DNA from: Candidatus Paceibacterota bacterium
GTDB taxonomy: Bacteria > Verrucomicrobiota > Verrucomicrobiia > Limisphaerales > UBA8199
NCBI GenBank assembly: GCA_035452965.1
Contig: DAOTCE010000023.1
Span: 1 to 64,000 of the forward strand
Length of the DNA: 64,000 bases
Direction: 5' to 3'
Shown: in pieces, positions 17,788-27,156 of the stretch
Layout: every line of letters begins with the position of its first letter
How positions within the stretch are numbered: the first letter of the stretch is position 1
Translations under genes and position numbers: made by a program
The notes under the pieces: generated by a model
The model's input: the letters and a program-made list of their open reading frames with translations, nothing else
Told to the model about the DNA's origin: nothing
Databases searched by the model: none

Positions 17788-18318
17788 ATGAATACTACCA
17801 CGAATCAGCAACTGGACCTTATATTTGGACGGCGCAGCATCCGCGCATATTCGCCGGGGGAGGTAAGCGAGGCAGCGGTGACGAGACTGCTGGAGGCGGC
17901 CATGGCCGCGCCTTCGGCCATGACCAGGGATCCCTGGCGCTTCGTCGTGGTGCGGGACAAGCAGACACTGGCGAAGTTAGCCGCGCTGCATCCAGGGGCG
18001 GCCATGCTCTCGACCGCCGCGATGGCGATCGTGGCATGCGGAGACCTTGACGCCGCTTTCCAACGCAACATCAGCTACCTGCTGCAGGACTGTGCGGCAG
18101 CCATCCAAAACCTATTGCTTGCCGCTCATGCACAGGGCCTGGGCGCTTGCTGGGTGGGTATCCACCCGGGCGAAGCGCTGATCAAGCGCGTAAAGGAACT
18201 CCTGGCCGTGCCGGCCTCAATTGTCCCGGTGGCCGTGGTTTCCCTCGGCCTACCGGGCGAGCAACAGCCTCCGCGCACACGTTACAACGAGGATTACGTT
18301 CACCGCGAGAAGTGGTGA
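17788..18318 (+). CDS. Nitroreductase family protein
   Basis: This is a 176-residue cytoplasmic flavoprotein of the NfsB/FMN nitroreductase fold. The FMN-binding RRSIRAYSPGEV motif is near the start, followed by LLEAAMAAPSAMTRDPWRFVVV. The GLGACWVGIHPGE segment and a C-terminal ARG/HREKW end complete the small subtype. The ATG at 17,788 is used because the conserved domain starts there; the 19 residues before it in the open frame look random. The family reduces nitro groups, quinones or other acceptors with NAD(P)H, and the true substrate cannot be read from sequence. It converges with the prolyl oligopeptidase gene with only 6 bp between stop codons. Confidence 0.88.
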   Translation: MNTTTNQQLDLIFGRRSIRAYSPGEVSEAAVTRLLEAAMAAPSAMTRDPWRFVVVRDKQTLAKLAALHPGAAMLSTAAMAIVACGDLDAAFQRNISYLLQDCAAAIQNLLLAAHAQGLGACWVGIHPGEALIKRVKELLAVPASIVPVAVVSLGLPGEQQPPRTRYNEDYVHREKW

Positions 18319-18324
18319 TTGTCC

Positions 18325-20493
18325 TTACTGAAACGACCACCTTGAGGCATCCACGCCGAGTTGATCGAAGAGAAAGGCCAGGATGTCTGCCTGCTCGGCG
18401 ATCTTGTGCTTGAGGGCGGAACCGATCCCGTGGCCGGCGCTGGCAGTGCTGCGGAAGAGAATTGGCAGGTCGGAGGCCGTGGCAGCCTGGAGGCGAGCGG
18501 CCATCTTCCGGGACTGAGCCGGGTTGACGCGCCCGTCGTTTTCCCCAGTGGAGAGCAGCACCGCGGGGTAATTCACGCCGTCACGCACGTGGTGGAACGG
18601 GGAGTAGGCAAACAACGCCTTGAACTGTTCGGGGTTCTTCACGGTGCCGAACTCGGTGACGTTGAAAGCGCCGTTGGGGTCCAACTCCACGCGCAGCATG
18701 TCGAAGATGCCGACGCGGGCAACGACCGCGCGGGCCAGGTCGGGGCGCTGCGCAAGGAACGCGCCCATCAGCAAGCCGCCGTTACTGGCACCTTCGACTG
18801 CCAGTTTCGACGTGCTGGTGTAGCGGCGCTTAATGAGGTGTTCCGCCGCCGCGATGAAGTCGTCAAACACATGCTGCTTCTGCGTGAGATTCCCAGCTTT
18901 GTGCCATTGCTCGCCGTATTCACCGCCGCCACGCAAGTTGGCAACGACATACACGCCGCCCGCATCGAACCAAATGCGGCGGGTTACATCGAAACCGGGC
19001 GTGAGGCTGATCCCGTAGCCACCGTACCCGTAGAGCAACGTGGGATTCCCGCCGTCCCGCCGAAGCCCCTTCTTGCGCAGGATGTTCAGCGGCACTTTCG
19101 TTCCGTCCTTCGAGGTCGCGAATTCACGCACAACCTCGATATCGTCGAAGGCCACGGGTGAAGTCATGTAGAGCGCGGTGCGGCTGACCTTGTTGGCGGC
19201 TGGGTCGTAGGTGAACCAGGCGAAGGGTCTCAGGTAACTGACATTGCCGAAGACAAGGTCATTGCCATGCCAGGAATCGAGACCCGACGCAGTTGATATC
19301 GGGGGAACCGGGATGAGGCGTGCCCGGCTACTCCCGCGCGGATAATACAACAGCTCCGATGGGCCGCCGAGAATGCTGGCCACATACAGGCCGTCGTCGC
19401 TTGGCACGAAGCCTTCCACGACGCCCCGGCTCTCCGGGGCAGCCACGGTGGCCCTCGCCAGTTCAAGCCTTTCCAGAGGCAGACGCAGCACCTGTCCGCG
19501 CGGCGCGTTCTTGCGCGAGAGCAAGTAGAGCGCGCCATCGCGGCCAAACACCACGCGCTTGATGCCGTCTTCGAACCGTGTGAGTTGCTGCCATGTGCCC
19601 GATGTGTCGCGCAGGTAGTGGGCGTAGTCGCCCCCATCGCCATTGGCCACTGTGGCCAGCACCCAACGGCCGTCTGCGGTGGCTGCCAGCTCAATTTCGG
19701 CGATGCGGGGGAAGTCCTTGCCGATGACATATTGGTCGTCGGTGACCGGCGTGCCGAGCCGGTGAAACCAAACCTGCTGGTAGAAATTGATGTCTGCCTC
19801 TGGTCGCTCCCCCTGGTGCGGGTAGCGCGTGTAGAATACACCCGTGCTGTCCGCGGTCCACGCTGCGCTGCCGCCGCCCGTTGGGTATTGCACCCGGGGG
19901 ATTTCGTCGCCCGGCATCTTGCCAGTATCCACCTCGACGAAGTGCAGCGCTCCCTGCTCGCTGCCGCCCTCGGAAAGGCAGACAGCCACCAACCGTCCAT
20001 CCGGCGAGGGCACATACCAGTCAATCGCCGTCGTGCCGTTGGTGTTATAGGCATTGGGATCGAACACTGTCCGCCAGAGCGCGGGCGCGTCGAGGGAGGA
20101 AAGGCGGACGAGGATGGGTTGCTGTGCCGGCGGTTTGAAGCGGAGGGCAAATATACGGCCTTTGCGCTCCTGTAAGTCGTAATAGCGGGCTGACTCTTCC
20201 CCGCGCAATTGCGCCAACTGCTGGGCGATGCCATCGCGGTAGGGCAGCCGCGCGAAATAGACGCGGGTTCGCTCATTCTCCAGCCGTGTCCATTCACGCA
20301 CGGCTGGGGCGGCGGCGTCTTCGAGCCACTGATATCCGTCCACGACCGCCACGCCCTGGTAGAAGTTGGTCACCGGTTGAGGCTGGGCGGGAACCGACGG
20401 AAGCGACTCGGCCAGTACAAGTCGCGGCAGCCAGGCAACGAGAAGCAGTGTCGTGGTTACACGGCGTGTCAGGCGGCAGATCGGCTCACTCAT
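18325..20493 (-). CDS. Prolyl oligopeptidase (S9A family), secreted
   Basis: This 722-residue protein has a signal peptide (about residues 10-28), an N-terminal seven-bladed propeller (about 75-430) and a C-terminal alpha/beta-hydrolase domain. The catalytic triad is intact: Ser570 in GASNGGLL, Asp653 in GENDGRV and His688 in SAGHG. The YGYGGYG oxyanion-region segment is also present. S9A enzymes cleave short peptides after proline. The length is normal for the family. It is probably periplasmic. The gene stands alone on its strand between the nitroreductase and the sugar operon, and nothing in the sequence links it to glycan use. Confidence 0.93.
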   Translation of the reverse strand: MSEPICRLTRRVTTTLLLVAWLPRLVLAESLPSVPAQPQPVTNFYQGVAVVDGYQWLEDAAAPAVREWTRLENERTRVYFARLPYRDGIAQQLAQLRGEESARYYDLQERKGRIFALRFKPPAQQPILVRLSSLDAPALWRTVFDPNAYNTNGTTAIDWYVPSPDGRLVAVCLSEGGSEQGALHFVEVDTGKMPGDEIPRVQYPTGGGSAAWTADSTGVFYTRYPHQGERPEADINFYQQVWFHRLGTPVTDDQYVIGKDFPRIAEIELAATADGRWVLATVANGDGGDYAHYLRDTSGTWQQLTRFEDGIKRVVFGRDGALYLLSRKNAPRGQVLRLPLERLELARATVAAPESRGVVEGFVPSDDGLYVASILGGPSELLYYPRGSSRARLIPVPPISTASGLDSWHGNDLVFGNVSYLRPFAWFTYDPAANKVSRTALYMTSPVAFDDIEVVREFATSKDGTKVPLNILRKKGLRRDGGNPTLLYGYGGYGISLTPGFDVTRRIWFDAGGVYVVANLRGGGEYGEQWHKAGNLTQKQHVFDDFIAAAEHLIKRRYTSTSKLAVEGASNGGLLMGAFLAQRPDLARAVVARVGIFDMLRVELDPNGAFNVTEFGTVKNPEQFKALFAYSPFHHVRDGVNYPAVLLSTGENDGRVNPAQSRKMAARLQAATASDLPILFRSTASAGHGIGSALKHKIAEQADILAFLFDQLGVDASRWSFQ

Positions 20494-20631
20494 GCGGGCA
20501 AAGTAGGTTCGGCTGACGTCGGCGGCAAGGCCTTTGGCTCCCTCTAACCGATCTCGGTAATTCCAATTGAGCCTTGGGGAGACTCCGTCAGGCGGGTCAT
20601 GTTTGAGGAGCGGCGGGCAGCTGCTCCTGCC

Positions 20632-21819
20632 CTATGCGCCTGCCAGGTCGCCCTTGGGCTGAAAGTAGTCCGTGGCGTCGGGCGGGCGTATATCAGTAAG
20701 CTTGCCGGTGTAGTGGCGCAGTTCGCGCGGTTGGAAAGGATGCACGGCAATGGCTTCCTCGTTAAGATCAATGCCCAGACCAGGCGCGTCAGGTATCCGC
20801 ATCTGGGCCTGCTGAAAGTCAACGGTCTCCGTGCTGATAAGCCGGCGATGCGGCACATCGGCGCTCATGGTTTCGAGGACGGTGAAGTTGGGCACGCAAG
20901 CGGCAAGCTGAAGATTGGCGGCATTGGCCACCGGCCCGCTAGGGTTGTGCGGACAAATAGCGATGTGATTGGCCTCGGCTTGGGCGGCAATCTTTTTCAC
21001 TTCCATGATGCCGCCAACATGGCTGACATCGGGCTGTGCAAAGTCCGCGCAGCGCAGCGCGAAGAAACGCTGGTAATCCCAGCGGCTATAGAGCCGCTCT
21101 CCGGCGGCGATGGGCACGCGCGAGCGGCGCTTGACCTCCGCCAACGCTTCCAGGTTGTCCGGCGGGACGGGTTCCTCGAACCAGTGGATGTCGAATTCTT
21201 CCAGCGCCCGGGCGATGCGCACAGCCGTCGCCACATTGAACCGCCCGTGACCTTCGATGAGAATATCCACCTCCGGTCCGACCGCTCCGACCACGGCCTC
21301 GATGCAGCTTAACGCGTCGCGCATGCCCCGCTTGTCTATTTCCAGATAGGCCGAGCCAAACGGATCCCACTTTAAGCCGCGGAAGCCAACTGCCACTGCC
21401 AAACGGGCCTTTTCCGCGAACTCAGCGGGTGTCTTGGCCGGGGCGAACCAGCCATTTGCGTAACAAGGAATCGCATCGCGCACCTTGCCGCCGAGCAGTT
21501 GATACACCGGAACGCCGAGTGCCTTGCCTTTGATGTCCCAGAGGGCCATCTCCACGCCGGACAGCGCGCTCATCAGGACCGGGCCGCCCCGCCAATAGAC
21601 GTCGCGGTAGGCTTGATGCCATATAGCCTCAATGTTATGTGGATCGAGCCCGACAAGCGTGCGCTCCAGTTCCTTGACCGCCTGAGCGACACTCTGCTCG
21701 CGATATTCCAGGGTGGCCTCGCCAACGCCGTGCAGGCCGTCGTCAGTCAGTACTTTGACAAATACCCAGTTGGTCCGGTAAGCGTGGCAGAGGAAGGTCT
21801 TGATGCCGGTAATCTTCAT
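20632..21819 (-). CDS. Enolase-superfamily sugar-acid dehydratase (mandelate racemase/galactonate dehydratase-like)
   Basis: From the ATG at 21,819 the protein has 395 residues. It has the N-terminal capping domain and C-terminal barrel of the mandelate racemase subgroup. Metal ligands are Glu189 (IEGHGRF), Glu215 (WFEEPVPP) and Glu241 (AAGERLYS); His191 and His291 (CPHNPSGP) are the expected acid/base residues, and Lys150 lies on the second strand. The spacing equals that of DgoD (D183, H185, E209, E235, H285) with a constant shift of six. The first ligand is Glu rather than Asp. D-galactonate dehydratase is the nearest named function. An alternative suggested by the agarase-like neighbour is 3,6-anhydro-L-galactonate cycloisomerase, also an enolase-superfamily enzyme. 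It is the last gene of the operon. A TTG at 21,849 overlapping the upstream stop is a possible alternative start. Confidence 0.87.
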   Translation of the reverse strand: MKITGIKTFLCHAYRTNWVFVKVLTDDGLHGVGEATLEYREQSVAQAVKELERTLVGLDPHNIEAIWHQAYRDVYWRGGPVLMSALSGVEMALWDIKGKALGVPVYQLLGGKVRDAIPCYANGWFAPAKTPAEFAEKARLAVAVGFRGLKWDPFGSAYLEIDKRGMRDALSCIEAVVGAVGPEVDILIEGHGRFNVATAVRIARALEEFDIHWFEEPVPPDNLEALAEVKRRSRVPIAAGERLYSRWDYQRFFALRCADFAQPDVSHVGGIMEVKKIAAQAEANHIAICPHNPSGPVANAANLQLAACVPNFTVLETMSADVPHRRLISTETVDFQQAQMRIPDAPGLGIDLNEEAIAVHPFQPRELRHYTGKLTDIRPPDATDYFQPKGDLAGA

Positions 21820-21845
21820 AATTAAATGGTTCGGATTGGGGATGG

Positions 21846-22736
21846 TCAACAGGGGGAGGCGGGCGGGGCTGCGGGATCGCCGCCCAGGTGATACTCGATA
21901 CCCCAGCTTGCTTCGGCGCCCCGGTTCAATGTGCGCTCGAAGTAGGGCTCGAACGAGAACGTTCGGTCATTGCCCCAAATCGGCAGGAAACTGGGCACAA
22001 AGTCGGTTGTCACGGTCAATTCGCCGAGCCGGGGATGCTTCTGAACCGCGAGCAGAGTCTTTCCCTGCGGGTCGAACTCGAGCTCCTGGCGACAGCCGCG
22101 CGGCCAATCGTGCGCGGGTTTGCGCGCCACGAATCCTTCCGCATTCAGGAAATAGCCCGGGCTGCCGGCTGGCAGACCGACTGGGAAGGAGAACCGGCAT
22201 AGGACATTGTCGGAAGGGACGGGGAAGAACGGATGCGCAAACCAGCGCACCGGCAGCGGGGCGCTCCCCAGGCTGCGAATCCCGGTGCGGGAACGGATCA
22301 CGCGGTCCTGGAGACTCACCGTGCGCGCCAAGTGGTAAGCCCAATCGCGGAAGGTGTGTTCTGTTCGCATGGCGATAGTATCGCCCGAGCAGTCTATTTC
22401 CCACTTCACGAACTCGATGACTTCAGGGTTGTAGCGCACATCGAACGGCTCGCGCGAGCTGGTCCGGCGCACACGGCCCACTCCAATGCAGGCCACCTCC
22501 CCGCCCACCGGCGCGGTCTCGGCTCCCAGGGACTGCAGGAACATGTCTGGGGCGCCCTGCCCATCAAAGGTGTTAGGTGCGTGCGGATATTCCGGACCGG
22601 CAAAAACCTCTCCGTGGCGTGGGTCCAACACCTGCCAAATGTAGCCCCCGGTGCAGTAGCGTGATCCCAGGCGCGCGATATCGGCCGCCGGATCGAGAAT
22701 CAGGATGGTAAGGTTGGGATTGCTGAGCGCGTACAT
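21846..22736 (-). CDS. Aldose-1-epimerase-like (mutarotase-fold) protein
   Basis: This 296-residue cytoplasmic protein has the galactose mutarotase-like beta-sandwich pattern: alternating strands, a central RWFAHPFFPVPSDN segment with a conserved His, and a C-terminal FSFEPYFERTLNRGAEASWGIEY strand pair. It most likely binds or epimerises a sugar. It is not a close match to canonical GalM, so the substrate is uncertain. It lies between the agarase-like gene (18 bp upstream) and the dehydratase. This puts it in the sugar-catabolic operon controlled by the divergent XylR-type regulator. Confidence 0.65.
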   Translation of the reverse strand: MYALSNPNLTILILDPAADIARLGSRYCTGGYIWQVLDPRHGEVFAGPEYPHAPNTFDGQGAPDMFLQSLGAETAPVGGEVACIGVGRVRRTSSREPFDVRYNPEVIEFVKWEIDCSGDTIAMRTEHTFRDWAYHLARTVSLQDRVIRSRTGIRSLGSAPLPVRWFAHPFFPVPSDNVLCRFSFPVGLPAGSPGYFLNAEGFVARKPAHDWPRGCRQELEFDPQGKTLLAVQKHPRLGELTVTTDFVPSFLPIWGNDRTFSFEPYFERTLNRGAEASWGIEYHLGGDPAAPPASPC

Positions 22737-22754
22737 AATCGGGTGACCTGCTGA

Positions 22755-24938
22755 TCAGGGCAGGGGAAATGCCCGGGCCCGAACTTCGTAGAGAGCGCGG
22801 CCGATCCGGCGGCAAGCGGCGATGCTCTCCGCGTATGGGGTGTCGCAAATATCGAGCAGGCCGGTCAGATAGTTCTCCCCGTCAAACCGCCCCGTCGCGG
22901 GCTGATCGTAGTACTGGAACCAGTGCGTGCCGATCACCGCCGGGTTCTCGAGGGCGCTCTTGACGTACGTCACATAGGCGCGGCCCCGATCCGCATGATC
23001 AGCCACCAGCACCAGCCCGGCTGGCTGCATGGGCGCGTCCACAGGCGCGAAATGGAATTCGCCGATGAGAACAGGGCGATCCAGCCCTGCCGGCAGCCGC
23101 AGGTCGGAGACTTCAGGCGCGTAGCGGTTGATGCTGACGATGTCGCAATGCTGCGCCGCAATCCGCATCACCAGCGCGTTGCCGGAGCCCGCAAAGCGGC
23201 AGCCGAGGTAGAGATGGTTGGGGGCGGCGGCCTTGATCGCCTCGCGGCAGCCGCGGAAATAGGCCGCCAGGTATTGCTCGCTGAACGCCTCAAGATCGGC
23301 GCGGACCGCCGGGCGCTCTCTATCCGGAGCAACGACATTCGTTCGCAGCGCCTCCCAACCCGCAAACGCCGTTCTCCAGGAGGCATTCAGTGCCTCCACT
23401 CGCTTGTATTGCTTCTCCAGGCCCGCCATCATCGCCCGCCGGGCCGGCTGCTCCGGCGGCGAGCGCAGCGTCGCCTCACCCAGATAACCCGTGTCACCCC
23501 AGTGCAGTTCATTATCCACAAAGAAACCCAGGCACCAGGGATCACGGAGCGATTCCTTCAATTCCGCCCGAAGCGTTCGGTCCATAAGCTGACGCCAGCC
23601 CGGATCAAAGGGGTCCGGCAGCTTTCCCCAGTTGCCCTCGGAACCCTGGAGACGGAACTCGGACGTGCCCAGCGGCGCCGAATACATAATCGCGGTGTAA
23701 GGCGTCTGCCGTTTGGAGTAGATGCCGGGGTCGGACGAATTGGCGATGGTATTCAACCCCCAACTGGCCAAGCGCCGCTGGGCCTGGGCTCCGTAAGTGA
23801 ACGACCAATCCTGGCCGTACTTGCGAAAGAGATTGGCTTCGAGAAAGTCATAGACCGGGTGATTGTCTCTGCCCACGTAATAACGGCGCGTGGACTGCGG
23901 CTCCCGGCCGTAGAAGACCCCCAACGCCGACGCGGGATCCGGCAGCCGGAAGTAATTCTCGCGGTCCAGCAACGGCGTGCCGTGATAGACGGACCCGACC
24001 CGGATCCGCGTGCCGACTCGCACTACCCCGTGCGACCAGAATAACCTGCCCTCCGGGTCCACCATCCACCACGCCCCGTTCAGTTTCTGAGTTCGGAAAT
24101 AGCCCGTGGCCGCGAGCTTTGGCCCGTCGGCCCACCCGCCGTAGCGGTTCCAGTCGGCAGGCCGCGCATGCGCGGACAGGTCGGCATCTTCACTCCTCCG
24201 CCTCTCGCCAAACTCCGCCGGCATATGAATCTTGTTCGGCCAATCCCGATGCGCGTATTGGCCAAACTCATCCACCAGCGGAAACACTCGATTGGCTGGC
24301 CAGTCGCGGAACGGCGCAGGCGTGCCGCGGGCAATCACCGGGCCGATGGCAAACGCGTGTTCCGCATCCGGGTCCGGCGTGAAAATCGAGATGGCCGTGA
24401 CATTGGCGCCATTGATGCTCCCGCGGCGCGCAAAATCGGTCGGCTGTCCCACCATGGAGATAAACCGGCCACCCGGCGGGGAAGAATTCCTGTCGCCCAG
24501 CGGCACCACCAGCCACATGGGCTCCGGGCCGGGAGAAACCTGGATTTGGAAGATGCCCTTGCGAGTTTGCACGGTCGGCAGGCTCTCGGTTGAGTCGTCA
24601 TCCACTCGCAATATGAGCCGCAGGTTGTTAGTCCCCCGGTTGCAGACCGGCACGGCAATTTCCGCAAAGGCCTCCAGGTCCCGGCTGACCGGCGCAAGCC
24701 TAACCTTCAGGCCAACGCGGCCGGTTTCCTTGCGAGTCTTGACCTCCAGCCAGCCGTTCGTGTCCGGAGATGCCGACGCTCCCTGCAGTTGCACGTTACC
24801 GGCCGGCCACGCCTTCCACTCAACTATTGTTCGCTGCGGTTGCGCAGCCGCAGCGATCGCGCCCCCTTGCGGACCTGCGGAGAACAACACCAGTTCTGCG
24901 AGCAGCACGCGCGGCAGGAAATGGCGTCGTCCGTCCAT
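22755..24938 (-). CDS. Secreted GH50-like agarase-type glycoside hydrolase
   Basis: This 727-residue protein has a signal peptide (about residues 8-30), an N-terminal beta-sandwich region (about 35-210) and a TIM barrel resembling GH50 beta-agarases. The GFFVDNELHWG segment supplies the probable acid/base Glu, and IGEFHFAPVD supplies the probable nucleophile Glu. WWMVDPEGRLFWSHGV is the typical strand at the start of the barrel domain. In a genome not known to be marine, the true substrate could be another galactan rather than agarose. The start codon lies 2 bp after the stop of the DUF6259 gene, so they are certainly cotranscribed. Confidence 0.78.
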   Translation of the reverse strand: MDGRRHFLPRVLLAELVLFSAGPQGGAIAAAAQPQRTIVEWKAWPAGNVQLQGASASPDTNGWLEVKTRKETGRVGLKVRLAPVSRDLEAFAEIAVPVCNRGTNNLRLILRVDDDSTESLPTVQTRKGIFQIQVSPGPEPMWLVVPLGDRNSSPPGGRFISMVGQPTDFARRGSINGANVTAISIFTPDPDAEHAFAIGPVIARGTPAPFRDWPANRVFPLVDEFGQYAHRDWPNKIHMPAEFGERRRSEDADLSAHARPADWNRYGGWADGPKLAATGYFRTQKLNGAWWMVDPEGRLFWSHGVVRVGTRIRVGSVYHGTPLLDRENYFRLPDPASALGVFYGREPQSTRRYYVGRDNHPVYDFLEANLFRKYGQDWSFTYGAQAQRRLASWGLNTIANSSDPGIYSKRQTPYTAIMYSAPLGTSEFRLQGSEGNWGKLPDPFDPGWRQLMDRTLRAELKESLRDPWCLGFFVDNELHWGDTGYLGEATLRSPPEQPARRAMMAGLEKQYKRVEALNASWRTAFAGWEALRTNVVAPDRERPAVRADLEAFSEQYLAAYFRGCREAIKAAAPNHLYLGCRFAGSGNALVMRIAAQHCDIVSINRYAPEVSDLRLPAGLDRPVLIGEFHFAPVDAPMQPAGLVLVADHADRGRAYVTYVKSALENPAVIGTHWFQYYDQPATGRFDGENYLTGLLDICDTPYAESIAACRRIGRALYEVRARAFPLP

Positions 24939-24940
24939 CC

Positions 24941-27103
24941 TTACCGTTCGTAAACCAATACGGCCACCGACTGCGCGGGCAGGCTATCGCCCGGCTGGAA
25001 ATTGCCGTTCAGGGTGGCGCCTTCGACAAAGCGCAGCGGTTGGATGAGCTTGGGGGTGAAGGCTTTTGCGCGAGACGAATGGTTGCAGACAACAATCGCC
25101 GCGAGTTTGCCCGCCGTGTAGCCTTTGGCCAATACCCCCGAAGCAGGAGGCAGGCAGAAGTCTTGATCCACAAACCGGCCCGTCATCAGCAGGTCGGGCC
25201 AGCGATTGCGCAGGGCAATCAGTTTGGCCATGTAGGCGCCATACTTCGGCGCCTGGCGCAGGTCGCCCCGGCAGCGCCAGATCTCGACATCGAACCGCCA
25301 GCCGTAGAGGAACCCCCAGTTCATGCGCTTCTCGTGGTCGCGCTCATCCCGGATGCCGCGTGTGCTCAACAGAATCTCCGGAAAGGTGTAGCCGAACACT
25401 TCCGGCGCCGCCTCCGGAGTCTGTGCGGCGCCAAAGTCGGCGACATGCACAAAGTCCACGTGCCGGTCGAGGCAGTCGCTGACCTTTTCCGTGCCAAAGG
25501 CGCGCCCCGGGTGACCGGCAATCAACGCTTGTCGCATTGCCTTCAGAATCGCGTCCTTTCCCGGGCCTTGGGCCAGGCCCGGTCCCGCATGCGGATGCGA
25601 CTTATCAAAGCACAGATAAGGCAACCGGCCGCCCATCTGGTCGAAGAACAGGCAATCGGGCCCGAACGATGCCATGTATTCCCCTATCTGGATCAGCTTC
25701 TCACGCCACTCAGGCGTGGACTGACACGCGGCGACAAAGTCCCGGGCGCCGAAGTTGCGCAGGTAAGTGCCATCTCCCGCGAACTTGTAGGCTTCGCGAT
25801 ACTCGCTTCCCTGGGCGGTCTTGAGGCAAATGCGCGAGCCGGTCGTTGTGTAATAATCAGATGCGGTGTCAATCAGGTGGCCGTTGGCATACAGTATCAC
25901 CCGCCCGCCCCGGCGCTGGATCTCGGCAATCGCCTCGCGCAACCCCGCCGCCCCGCCCAGGTCCTCCGCCACTTCGTAGTTCGGATAATCATTGTCCATG
26001 CCGGCCTTGAACCAGCCAAAGACCATCAGCGTGGTGATCCCGTAGGGCCGGCCGCCTTCGAACACATCCACCAGGTCCTTGTAGCGCAGGAAGACCTCGC
26101 CATACTGGTGCTTCATGATGATGCGCTGCCAGCCGTGCATCTGGTTCACCCACTCGGGTCGGGGCGTCTGGCTCCACCAGCTTGAATCCGCCCACCGCCG
26201 GTAGGCGCGCGCGTCGGCGTGCCAGTCTTCATGATGCAGGCGCAGGACCGAGCGTGGCGCGATCCACCTTCCCCGGGCCAGGAATGGATAGCGAACAAAC
26301 CCCGCGAACAGTCTCCCCGTGTCGCTTTCCCGCGCGAGATTCAAGCCTGTGGTCTGGAAACTCGGGTCCTCCGAAAGCAGGCCCAACCCCTTGCCGCCGC
26401 CGTAGAGCCCAAACCAGTCCATCGTCATGGTGCCGCCCGGGTAATGGGAGCAGGCCACAACGCGCTTCTGGTCGGGCGCCATGTAGAGGGTGTGCTGTTC
26501 TTCCACATAGGCCGCCGGGTTCTGTATGCGGCGGCCCAGCCCGTGCGGCAGAATAAGCGTGTCGCTTTCCTGGTCCGGCCCCAAGCTGCGGAATGGCCCC
26601 ACCCAGGGAAACCAGAACTCCTCGATCACAATGTCGGATTGGTTGTTCAACTGCGCCTCGCAGACAACCTCGTTCCCGTCGAGCGTGAAGCGCAGCTCGA
26701 ATTGTGCTTTGTGTTCCTTGCCGGCATGGCGGAGCGTGGCGTAGCGCGCCACCAGGGTCTTGTCTTCCCGGGTCACACGGGCGGACTGTTCTTCCGGCGC
26801 GATGCCGCATTCGCGGCGCTGGCCCACCCCGACCATCATGTCAAACAACCCCCGATCCCCAGCAATGGTTGGCGCTTCGTCGGCAAACCCCAGCTCGAAC
26901 TTCCGCCCGTCGGGCGAGAGCGAAAAATAGATGCGCTCGTTGGCGATGCGTTCCAGGCCGCTGCTCCGGGCCGTTGCCGCAGGTTGCTCAGCGCCGAACA
27001 GGCCGCTCGCGCAGACCATGAAGACGGCAGTGAGACTCGCTGCCGGCTTGCGGACCGGGCGCATTTTCGAGCGGAAGAATCGCAGCAGGTGATTACTCTT
27101 CAT
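24941..27103 (-). CDS. Secreted DUF6259-family glycoside hydrolase-like protein
   Basis: This 720-residue protein has an N-terminal signal segment (about residues 20-37), a beta-sandwich part (about 45-300), and a TIM-barrel part with WFKAGMDNDYPNY, RVILYANGHLID and DCLFFDQMGG strands. It matches the DUF6259 pattern, a group of alpha-amylase-superfamily-like enzymes without a defined substrate. Asp residues in the DCLFFDQ strand are candidates for catalysis. It is part of the XylR-linked operon between the MFS transporter and the agarase-like gene. A second member of the family is at 32,526-34,715. Confidence 0.75.
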   Translation of the reverse strand: MKSNHLLRFFRSKMRPVRKPAASLTAVFMVCASGLFGAEQPAATARSSGLERIANERIYFSLSPDGRKFELGFADEAPTIAGDRGLFDMMVGVGQRRECGIAPEEQSARVTREDKTLVARYATLRHAGKEHKAQFELRFTLDGNEVVCEAQLNNQSDIVIEEFWFPWVGPFRSLGPDQESDTLILPHGLGRRIQNPAAYVEEQHTLYMAPDQKRVVACSHYPGGTMTMDWFGLYGGGKGLGLLSEDPSFQTTGLNLARESDTGRLFAGFVRYPFLARGRWIAPRSVLRLHHEDWHADARAYRRWADSSWWSQTPRPEWVNQMHGWQRIIMKHQYGEVFLRYKDLVDVFEGGRPYGITTLMVFGWFKAGMDNDYPNYEVAEDLGGAAGLREAIAEIQRRGGRVILYANGHLIDTASDYYTTTGSRICLKTAQGSEYREAYKFAGDGTYLRNFGARDFVAACQSTPEWREKLIQIGEYMASFGPDCLFFDQMGGRLPYLCFDKSHPHAGPGLAQGPGKDAILKAMRQALIAGHPGRAFGTEKVSDCLDRHVDFVHVADFGAAQTPEAAPEVFGYTFPEILLSTRGIRDERDHEKRMNWGFLYGWRFDVEIWRCRGDLRQAPKYGAYMAKLIALRNRWPDLLMTGRFVDQDFCLPPASGVLAKGYTAGKLAAIVVCNHSSRAKAFTPKLIQPLRFVEGATLNGNFQPGDSLPAQSVAVLVYER

Positions 27104-27156
27104 AGTCAGTTGAGTGCTTCGGCGGACACTGGGCGGTTGATGGCTGTCATTCCAAT

